From positions 1 to 21,648 of the forward strand of contig JAFWWR010000338.1 in assembly GCA_017518025.1 (NCBI GenBank): a DNA stretch of 21,648 nt, given 5' to 3'. Below the pieces are notes generated by a model, which was given only the letters and a program-made list of their open reading frames with translations, had not been told where the DNA came from and ran no database searches. The stretch is from Clostridia bacterium (GTDB lineage: Bacteria; Bacillota; Clostridia; Oscillospirales; CAG-272). Made by a program: the position numbers and the translations under genes. Of the stretch, positions 15,839 through 21,648 are shown in pieces (position 1 is the stretch's first letter; each line of letters starts with the position of its first letter).

Positions 15839-16980
15839 TGTACATTTCGGGAGAATGTGTCGCCATGATCCTCGCCGGGGGAAGCGGGAACCGTCTCAAA
15901 TCGCTGACGGACAAGACCGCGAAGCCGGCGGTGTCGTTCGGCGGCAAATACCGTATAATCGACTTCACGCTGTCAAACTGTTCCAACTCCGGCATACGGG
16001 TCGTAGGCGTTTTGACCCAGTACCGCCCAGCCGAACTGAGCGAATATATCGGCAACGGACGGCCATGGGACCTTGACTCCTCCCGCGGCGGGGTTTTTAT
16101 CCTGCCGCCCTATCTCGGCCGCGACGGCGGCTCGTTCTACACCGGCACGGCGGACTCCGTATACCGGAATCTGGAGTTCATCCGCCGTTACGGCGCGAAA
16201 TACGTCATCATCCTTTCCGGGGATCACGTATATAAGATGGACTACGGCAGGATGGTCGCCGAGCATAAAAGACGAGGCGCGGACGTGACGGTCGCCACCG
16301 TTGAGGTGCCTCCTGCTGAGGCGCACAGATTCGGGATCATAGAGACCGACGACGAACTTTTCGTGACGGGATTTGAGGAAAAACCGGCGATTCCGCGATC
16401 CTGCAACGCCTCCATGGGCGTATACGTGTTCTCCTGCGACGTCCTCGACGAATATCTCGCCCGGGACTCCGCCGACGGAGAAAGCAGTCATGATTTCGGG
16501 AAAAACGTGCTCCCGGCTCTCGTGAGAGACGGCGCTTCCGTGTTCTCTTATCCGTTCTACGGTTACTGGCGGGACGTCGGTACCGTGGAATCCCTCTGGC
16601 GCGCAAATATGGATCTGATAAACGAGAGATCCGGCCTCGACGTAAGAGAGGTCACCTGGCGCGTTATGACCGGCGGAGACTCGCGTCCGCCTCAGAGGAT
16701 CGGCGCGGAAGCGGACGTGAAGTCCTCGATAACCTCCGACGGCTCCGTGATAAACGGAGAGGTGAAAAACTCCGTCGTCTCCCGCGGCGCCAGGGTCGAC
16801 CGCGGCGCGACGGTCCGGTATTCCGTGCTGATGGACGACGTGCGTGTTATGGAGGGCGCCGTGGTGGAATACGCCGTGGTGAGCCCCGGAACGGTGGTCC
16901 GGGAGGGAGTTGTCGTCGCGGGAAAGGCCTCGTCCGAATGGGAGCCGACGGAGATCGCGCTTTACGGTCGGCCGGAATAA
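15838..16980 (+). CDS. glgC: Glucose-1-phosphate adenylyltransferase (ADP-glucose pyrophosphorylase) GlgC
   Basis: A 380-residue enzyme making ADP-glucose from ATP and glucose-1-phosphate, the committed step of glycogen synthesis. The nucleotidyltransferase domain has [15 protein letters not shown] (10-24), [15 protein letters not shown] (29-43), [11 protein letters not shown] (126-136, metal-binding Asp129), GFEEKP (178-183) and [21 protein letters not shown]-terminal left-handed beta-helix with hexapeptide-like repeats follows. Two ATGs stand in tandem: 15835 overlaps the glgB stop by four bases, while 15838 is seven bases from AGGAGG (15825-15830) and is preferred for spacing. No glgD follows, unlike many Bacilli and Clostridia operons, so this protein probably forms a homotetramer. 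Confidence 0.95.
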   Translation: MYISGECVAMILAGGSGNRLKSLTDKTAKPAVSFGGKYRIIDFTLSNCSNSGIRVVGVLTQYRPAELSEYIGNGRPWDLDSSRGGVFILPPYLGRDGGSFYTGTADSVYRNLEFIRRYGAKYVIILSGDHVYKMDYGRMVAEHKRRGADVTVATVEVPPAEAHRFGIIETDDELFVTGFEEKPAIPRSCNASMGVYVFSCDVLDEYLARDSADGESSHDFGKNVLPALVRDGASVFSYPFYGYWRDVGTVESLWRANMDLINERSGLDVREVTWRVMTGGDSRPPQRIGAEADVKSSITSDGSVINGEVKNSVVSRGARVDRGATVRYSVLMDDVRVMEGAVVEYAVVSPGTVVREGVVVAGKASSEWEPTEIALYGRPE

Positions 16981-16998
16981 AAAGAAAGGACCGGTAAC

Positions 16999-18432
16999 AT
17001 GAAAATACTGTTCGTGACGTCAGAGGCGACGCCCTATTTTTCTACCGGCGGACTCGGCGACGTGAGCGGCTCGCTCCCCCGCGCCCTGAAAAGGACCTGC
17101 GGCGACGCAGACGTTCGCGTCGTCATGCCGCTTTATAAAGCGGTAAAGGTCACCCTCGACGCCGAAACGGTGTACGAAGGACGGGTCCGGCTCGGCTGGC
17201 GCGACCAGTATCTGGGGATCCGCCGGATCGTGTCGGACGGCGTGGTTTTCTACTTCATCGACAACGATTATTATTTCGGCAGGGATTTCGCCTACGGCAA
17301 CTACGACGACGGCGAGCGATTCGCCTATTTCGGCAAGGCGGTCTGTGAGTTGACGGCTGCTCTCGGCTTCTTCCCCGACGTGCTCCACGCAAACGACTGG
17401 CAGAGCGCGCTCTCCGTCATTTACGTGAAACTCTGTCACGGCGGGGATGAGAGGTATTCCGGCGTCCGAACGGTTTTCACGGTCCACAACGCGGAGTACC
17501 AGGGCAAATACGACCCCCTGATACTGGGCGACGTTTTCGGTCTGCCGGAGGAGTGCCTGCCCGCCGTTGAGTACGACGGCGCGATCAATCTGCTGAAAGG
17601 CGCGGCTTTCCTTGCCGACCGGGTGACTACGGTGAGCGGGACCTACGCCCGCGAGCTGTCGGACGGATATTATTCCGCGGGGCTCCATAACTTTTTCCGT
17701 GAGATATCCTTCAAGACCCGCGGTATCGTCAACGGGATCGACGTCGAAAGATTCGATCCCTCGACGGACGGGACCATCGCGGCGAATTATTCGTCCCGGG
17801 AACTGTCGGGCAAGGGGACCTGTCGCCGGGAACTGATAAAATCTTTGTCCCTCGAGATAGATGACAATACTCCCATCGTTGCCGTTGTATCCCGCCTTGT
17901 CCCACATAAGGGAATGGATCTCATAGTCCGCGTTTTAGACGAAGTCGTCTCGCAGGGCACGGCGGTTTTCGCGATCCTCGGGACCGGATATCCCGAATAC
18001 GAATACTTTTTTCGCTCCGTCGCGGAGAGACACCCCGGCAGAGTGGCGGCGGAGATCAGATTCGATCCCGTCCTGGCGAGGCGCATATACGCCGGCGCGG
18101 ATATCTTTCTTATGCCGTCGAAGTGCGAACCCTGCGGTCTGTCGCAGATGATCGCCTCCCGTTACGGCGCGATACCCCTGGTGCGGGAGACCGGAGGACT
18201 ATCAGAGACCGTCGTCCCGTACAACGAATTCACGGGAGAGGGGACGGGCTTTTCGTTCAAAAACTACAACGCTCATGAGATGAAATCGGTCCTTGAATAC
18301 GCGGCGTCCGTGTTTTCAAGACGGGAGAAGTGGGACGCGATCATCAGGTCGGCGATGGAAAAGGACTTTTCATGGGACAGATCCGCCTTGAAATACATGG
18401 AACTGTATCGCGATTTGACGGAGAACGGATGA
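16999..18432 (+). CDS. glgA: Glycogen synthase GlgA (ADP-glucose-dependent, GT5)
   Basis: A 477-residue GT5 glycogen synthase that extends alpha-1,4-glucan from ADP-glucose; this is the same length as the E. coli enzyme. Visible motifs: N-terminal FVTSEATPY and TGGLGDVSGSLP, DVLHANDWQSAL, FTVHNAEYQGKYD, VSRLVPHKGMD (297-307, with Arg299 and Lys304) and the C-terminal KCEPCGLSQMIASRYGAIPLVRETGG containing the conserved Glu377. The residue matching the ADP-glucose-binding Lys15 of the E. coli K-T-G-G-L motif is Ser15 here; the alignment needs no gap. Lys304 and Glu377 remain, so I still expect activity. It follows glgC by 18 bases with AAAGGA upstream and precedes glgP by ten bases. Confidence 0.94.
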   Translation: MKILFVTSEATPYFSTGGLGDVSGSLPRALKRTCGDADVRVVMPLYKAVKVTLDAETVYEGRVRLGWRDQYLGIRRIVSDGVVFYFIDNDYYFGRDFAYGNYDDGERFAYFGKAVCELTAALGFFPDVLHANDWQSALSVIYVKLCHGGDERYSGVRTVFTVHNAEYQGKYDPLILGDVFGLPEECLPAVEYDGAINLLKGAAFLADRVTTVSGTYARELSDGYYSAGLHNFFREISFKTRGIVNGIDVERFDPSTDGTIAANYSSRELSGKGTCRRELIKSLSLEIDDNTPIVAVVSRLVPHKGMDLIVRVLDEVVSQGTAVFAILGTGYPEYEYFFRSVAERHPGRVAAEIRFDPVLARRIYAGADIFLMPSKCEPCGLSQMIASRYGAIPLVRETGGLSETVVPYNEFTGEGTGFSFKNYNAHEMKSVLEYAASVFSRREKWDAIIRSAMEKDFSWDRSALKYMELYRDLTENG

Positions 18433-18442
18433 CGGAGGAAAA

Positions 18443-20854
18443 ATGGACATCGAAAAAACGGAAATAGAGCAAAAAACGGAGGAATTCCTCGCGAGGAATT
18501 GCGGCGTAGACCCGACAGATGCAACGGACTTGGATCTATACCGCTCGCTCTCGACTGTGACGAGAGACGTACTCGCGGAAAAACGGACTCGCTTCAGACG
18601 TCAGATCAGGGAGACGAAAGCAAGGCGCGTCTGCTACCTATGTATGGAATTCCTCGTCGGCCGCAATTTGAAAAACGCGCTTCAATGCCTCGGTATTCGC
18701 GGCGCCGCGGAGGCGTTTATCCGCAAGGCGGGCCGTGACCCCGAGAAGATCTACTCCGTCGAGCGGGACCCCGGCCTCGGCAACGGCGGCCTCGGTCGGC
18801 TTGCCGCCTGCTATATGGACTCTCTTTCCTCTCTCGGATATCCGGCGACCGGTTATTCCATTTGCTACGAGGACGGCTTTTTCAGGCAGAAGCTTCTGGA
18901 GGGCGAACAGATAGAAAAGGCGGACGAATGGCTTTCCACCGGCGACGTGTGGCTCCTGCCGAGACCCGAGAGGGCAGTCACGGTCACAATGGGCGGGACA
19001 GTTCACGAGCGGTGGGACGGGGGAAGGTGCACAGTCACGGTGGAGGGCGCGGAGGAGATCACCGCCGTCCCCTGGGATCTCATGGTGCCGGGATACGGTA
19101 AAGACGCCGTCAACGTAATAAGACTCTGGCGCGTGAGGGATGATCCTCCGTCCGTTTTCGCCACCCAGGGGGAGTATGCGCGATCGATCAGAAACAAAGT
19201 CGTTCCGGCGGCGTTGTCGGGTTCGCTTTATCCCCCGGACGAGACCGAGGACGGCAAGCTTCTGCGCCTCTCTCAGCAGTATTTCTTAGTCTCCGCGACC
19301 GTGCAGGACGTCATAAGGGATCATATTTCCGACGGCGGAACCGTGGGCGACCTTGCCGGGAGAGTGGCGATCCACATAAACGACACTCACCCGGCGCTCG
19401 TCATACCTGAGCTGATGCGGGTGCTGACGGACGTCTGTTCTTTCGGATGGGACGACGCGTGGAAAGCGGTAACGGAATCCGTCACCTATACGAACCACAC
19501 CGTCATGCCAGAGGCGCTGGAAACCTGGAACAGCGAACTGTTCCGCCTTCGCCTGCCAAGGATCCACAAGATAATCGAGGAGATCAACCGTCGTCATTGC
19601 GCCGGACTGTGGAACCGGTACCCCGGCGACTGGGACAGGATCTCGCGGATGGCCGTCACGGCGTATTCCTCCGTCCGAATGGCAAATCTCTCCGTGGCGG
19701 CGGCACGGAAAGTCAACGGCGTGTCTCGCCTTCACACGGAGATCCTGAAGAGAAAAGTGTTCCGTGACTTTGCAAAAGACGACCCGTCAAGATTCGTCAA
19801 CGTGACGAACGGCGTCTCCCACCGACGGTGGCTCATCGAGGCGAACCCCGACCTGACGGAACTGTTGAAGGAAACGATCGGCGACGGATTTGTCACCGAT
19901 CCCTGGAAGCTGTCCGATCTCATGAAATACGCCGACGACGGAGCTTTTCTCGAGCGGCTTGCGGGAGTCAAGCGAAAAAACAGGGAGCGGCTCGCCGCGC
20001 TTGCCGTGTCGTCCGGGGACAGCCCCGTGGATCCCGAATCCGTTTTCGACGTCCATATCAAGAGGATGCACGAGTACAAAAGGCAGCTTCTCGGGGTGCT
20101 GAAGATACTGTATCTCTACGGAAGGATCAAAGACGAGCCAAACTGCGATATTCCCCCCGTCACGTTCATTTTCGGCGGTAAAGCCGCGCCGGGGTACAGA
20201 ATGGCGAAGACCGTGATCCGCCTTATCTGGAGCGTGGGAGAAGAGATCGGGCGGGATAAGGGGGTAAGAGACCGTCTGAAGGTCCTCTTTGCCGAGGACT
20301 ACAACGTCACGTCCGCCGAGACCATCATCCCGGCGGCGGATATAAGCGAACAGATCTCCCTCGCCGGGAAGGAGGCGTCCGGCACCGGATGTATGAAGAT
20401 GATGATGAACGGCGCGGTGACTATCGGCACTCTCGACGGCGCAAACGTGGAGATAAAGAACGCCGTGGGGGACGAAAACTTCTACGTTTTCGGCATGAAC
20501 GACAGCGAGGTGGGGGATCTGTGGAACGGCGGATACGAATCGGTGAAATATTACCTCAAAAGCGAAAAGATCCGCCGGGCGGCGTCGTTTCTCGAGGGTG
20601 AGATCGCCGGGAGGCGGTTTGACGGAGTGCTGAACTATCTTCTTTATTCTCACGGCGTGCCGGACCCTTATATGTGCCTCGCTGATTTTGATTCGTACAC
20701 CGCGGAGTGGGAACGGATGATCCTTGACACGCAAAACAGGACCGGATGGCAGCGTAAATCGACGGTCAATATCGCGAAAAGCGGATATTTCTCCTCAGAC
20801 CGGAGCATCGGGGAGTACGCGGAGAAAATATGGAAAATAAAACCTATCGTTTGA
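18443..20854 (+). CDS. glgP: Glycogen/starch/alpha-glucan phosphorylase GlgP (GT35)
   Basis: An 803-residue PLP enzyme releasing glucose-1-phosphate from glycogen, within the usual length. Motifs in order: CYLCMEFLVGRNLKNAL, DPGLGNGGLGRLAACYMDSL, AIHINDTHPALVIPEL, TNHTVMPEALETWN, FDVHIKRMHEYKRQLLG, and the PLP-Lys segment EASGTGCMK with Lys652, followed by MMNGAVTIGTLDGANVEI. The PLP segment normally reads GTGNMKF, so Cys650 and Met653 are variants, although the Lys is kept. The start is preceded by GGAGG four bases upstream, close behind the glgA stop. It is the degradative partner in an operon that otherwise builds glycogen. Confidence 0.96.
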   Translation: MDIEKTEIEQKTEEFLARNCGVDPTDATDLDLYRSLSTVTRDVLAEKRTRFRRQIRETKARRVCYLCMEFLVGRNLKNALQCLGIRGAAEAFIRKAGRDPEKIYSVERDPGLGNGGLGRLAACYMDSLSSLGYPATGYSICYEDGFFRQKLLEGEQIEKADEWLSTGDVWLLPRPERAVTVTMGGTVHERWDGGRCTVTVEGAEEITAVPWDLMVPGYGKDAVNVIRLWRVRDDPPSVFATQGEYARSIRNKVVPAALSGSLYPPDETEDGKLLRLSQQYFLVSATVQDVIRDHISDGGTVGDLAGRVAIHINDTHPALVIPELMRVLTDVCSFGWDDAWKAVTESVTYTNHTVMPEALETWNSELFRLRLPRIHKIIEEINRRHCAGLWNRYPGDWDRISRMAVTAYSSVRMANLSVAAARKVNGVSRLHTEILKRKVFRDFAKDDPSRFVNVTNGVSHRRWLIEANPDLTELLKETIGDGFVTDPWKLSDLMKYADDGAFLERLAGVKRKNRERLAALAVSSGDSPVDPESVFDVHIKRMHEYKRQLLGVLKILYLYGRIKDEPNCDIPPVTFIFGGKAAPGYRMAKTVIRLIWSVGEEIGRDKGVRDRLKVLFAEDYNVTSAETIIPAADISEQISLAGKEASGTGCMKMMMNGAVTIGTLDGANVEIKNAVGDENFYVFGMNDSEVGDLWNGGYESVKYYLKSEKIRRAASFLEGEIAGRRFDGVLNYLLYSHGVPDPYMCLADFDSYTAEWERMILDTQNRTGWQRKSTVNIAKSGYFSSDRSIGEYAEKIWKIKPIV

Positions 20855-21648
20855 ATGAAAGAAAAAAGACGATCCGCGCCGGGCGGGAGTGTGACGCCAC
20901 TCTCTTCGGCGCGTTTCCGAACGACTGCGCGGTCAGTTTCGAACTGTCATTTCCGAGACGCCTCGCCGTCACGGAGACGAGGATGGAGATCGGCGGCGAC
21001 CCCGCCGGGAATAACTGCAAAACCATCCGGATCCCCGGGGAATTCTCCCGGATGTCGCTTGACCGTAACGTTTTCTCCTTTTCCGTTGACATGAAAAAGA
21101 TCGCCGAAGAGCTGAGCGGCGCGGCGACGGGCCTTTTTTATTATCACTACGAGCTTGAAACGGATGAAGGGACCGTATTTTTCGGAGGAGAGGAGAGAGA
21201 GCCGGTCCGTTTCGATCGCGCCGACGGCGCGGGGAGGCAGCTTCTCGTCTACGACTCGTTATTTGAAACTCCCGACAGCTTCAAAGGGGGGATCATCTAC
21301 CAGATCTTTCCCGACCGGTTCCGGCGGAGCGGAAAGGTGCCTCCCGGAGACAGAAAGACAGACCCGGACTGGGATCACGGCGTTCCCCAATTCGGAGACA
21401 ACCCGGGCGCGCCGGTCAAAAATGACGTTTTCTTCGGCGGAGATCTTTACGGGGTAGCGGAGAAGCTCCCGTATATCAAATCCCTCGGTGTGACCGCGAT
21501 CTACTTCAATCCGTTATTCTCGTCGCCGTCCAACCACAGATACGACACGGCGGATTATATGAAGGTCGACGAATTTCTCGGAGGCGACGGCGCTCTTGAA
21601 GAGCTTGTATCCGAGGCGAAAAAGCTCGGGATCGCTTTGATCCTCGAC
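20830..21648 (+). CDS. GH13 alpha-glucan hydrolase (cyclomaltodextrinase/neopullulanase/amylopullulanase-like), 3' end missing
   Basis: Frame 1 is open for 273 codons to the window edge, with no stop inside. The first 145 residues or so form a beta-rich N-terminal domain with GLFYYHYELETDEGTVFFGG (101-120), as in GH13 enzymes with an N-terminal carbohydrate-binding-like domain. The catalytic barrel then begins: GGIIYQIFPDRF (153-164), FFGGDLYGVAEKLPYIKSLG (201-220), IYFNPLFSSPSNHRYDTADY (224-243). The window ends just at the start of conserved region I (ALILD). The ATG at 20830 has GGAG five bases upstream and overlaps the glgP 3' end by 25 bases, so it is probably the fifth gene of the operon. 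It likely acts on alpha-1,4/1,6-glucans; with no signal peptide it would trim glycogen or imported dextrins in the cytoplasm. Confidence 0.9.
   Translation, partial: MENKTYRLNERKKTIRAGRECDATLFGAFPNDCAVSFELSFPRRLAVTETRMEIGGDPAGNNCKTIRIPGEFSRMSLDRNVFSFSVDMKKIAEELSGAATGLFYYHYELETDEGTVFFGGEEREPVRFDRADGAGRQLLVYDSLFETPDSFKGGIIYQIFPDRFRRSGKVPPGDRKTDPDWDHGVPQFGDNPGAPVKNDVFFGGDLYGVAEKLPYIKSLGVTAIYFNPLFSSPSNHRYDTADYMKVDEFLGGDGALEELVSEAKKLGIALILD

Noticed and set aside
20855..21094. Small + strand frame starting right after the glgP stop
   Set aside because: It is out of frame with the GH13 gene, which has clear family motifs and stays open to the window edge.

Overview
All the genes I can support lie on the + strand, packed tightly with short gaps. 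The base composition is clearly GC-rich. The gene content points to an anaerobic, fermentative, Gram-positive Clostridia-type bacterium, probably uncultured and gut- or sediment-associated. The evidence is an NAD(P)-linked multi-subunit [FeFe] hydrogenase, a LexA gene with a Bacillus/Clostridium-style SOS box, a clostridial short RadC-like protein, an MBOAT/DHHW acyltransferase pair and a glgB-C-A-P glycogen operon. Species cannot be read from the window.

Layout. (1) 1-2388: the 3' end of a flavin/NADH-binding hydrogenase subunit (HydB/NuoF type) and a complete catalytic [FeFe] hydrogenase subunit (HydA), closed by a strong terminator. (2) 2466-6300: a transcription unit with its own promoter, holding an MBOAT O-acyltransferase, a DHHW/AlgX-like partner with an inserted bacterial Ig-like domain, and a RadC-family protein that has lost its JAMM metal site; a terminator follows. 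(3) 6342-12997: an operon of an asparagine synthetase-type amidotransferase, an ATP-grasp ligase resembling D-aspartate ligase, an aspartate racemase, a MurE-type Mur ligase without the meso-diaminopimelate DNPR motif, and an MFS transporter. (4) 13044-13796: lexA with an SOS box overlapping its own -35 element, followed by a terminator. (5) 13836-21648: glycogen metabolism, glgB-glgC-glgA-glgP, then a GH13 alpha-glucan hydrolase running off the right edge. A perfect 14-bp palindrome lies in front of glgB.

How the genes work together. The most interesting block is region 3. Read together, its enzymes form a nearly self-contained route to a D-Asp or D-Asn cross-bridge in peptidoglycan: the racemase makes D-Asp, the MurE-type ligase makes a probable L-Lys stem peptide, the ATP-grasp enzyme adds D-Asp to the Lys side chain, and the amidotransferase could convert D-Asp to D-Asn. 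This chemistry is known from enterococci and lactococci; finding all four genes in one operon in a clostridial-looking genome is an inference from family resemblance and should be tested. Region 2 probably acetylates a cell-surface polymer. Region 5 makes and mobilises glycogen; the hydrogenase disposes of reducing power. I found no CRISPR array, transposon, tRNA or rRNA, and no stretch longer than 300 bases without a gene.
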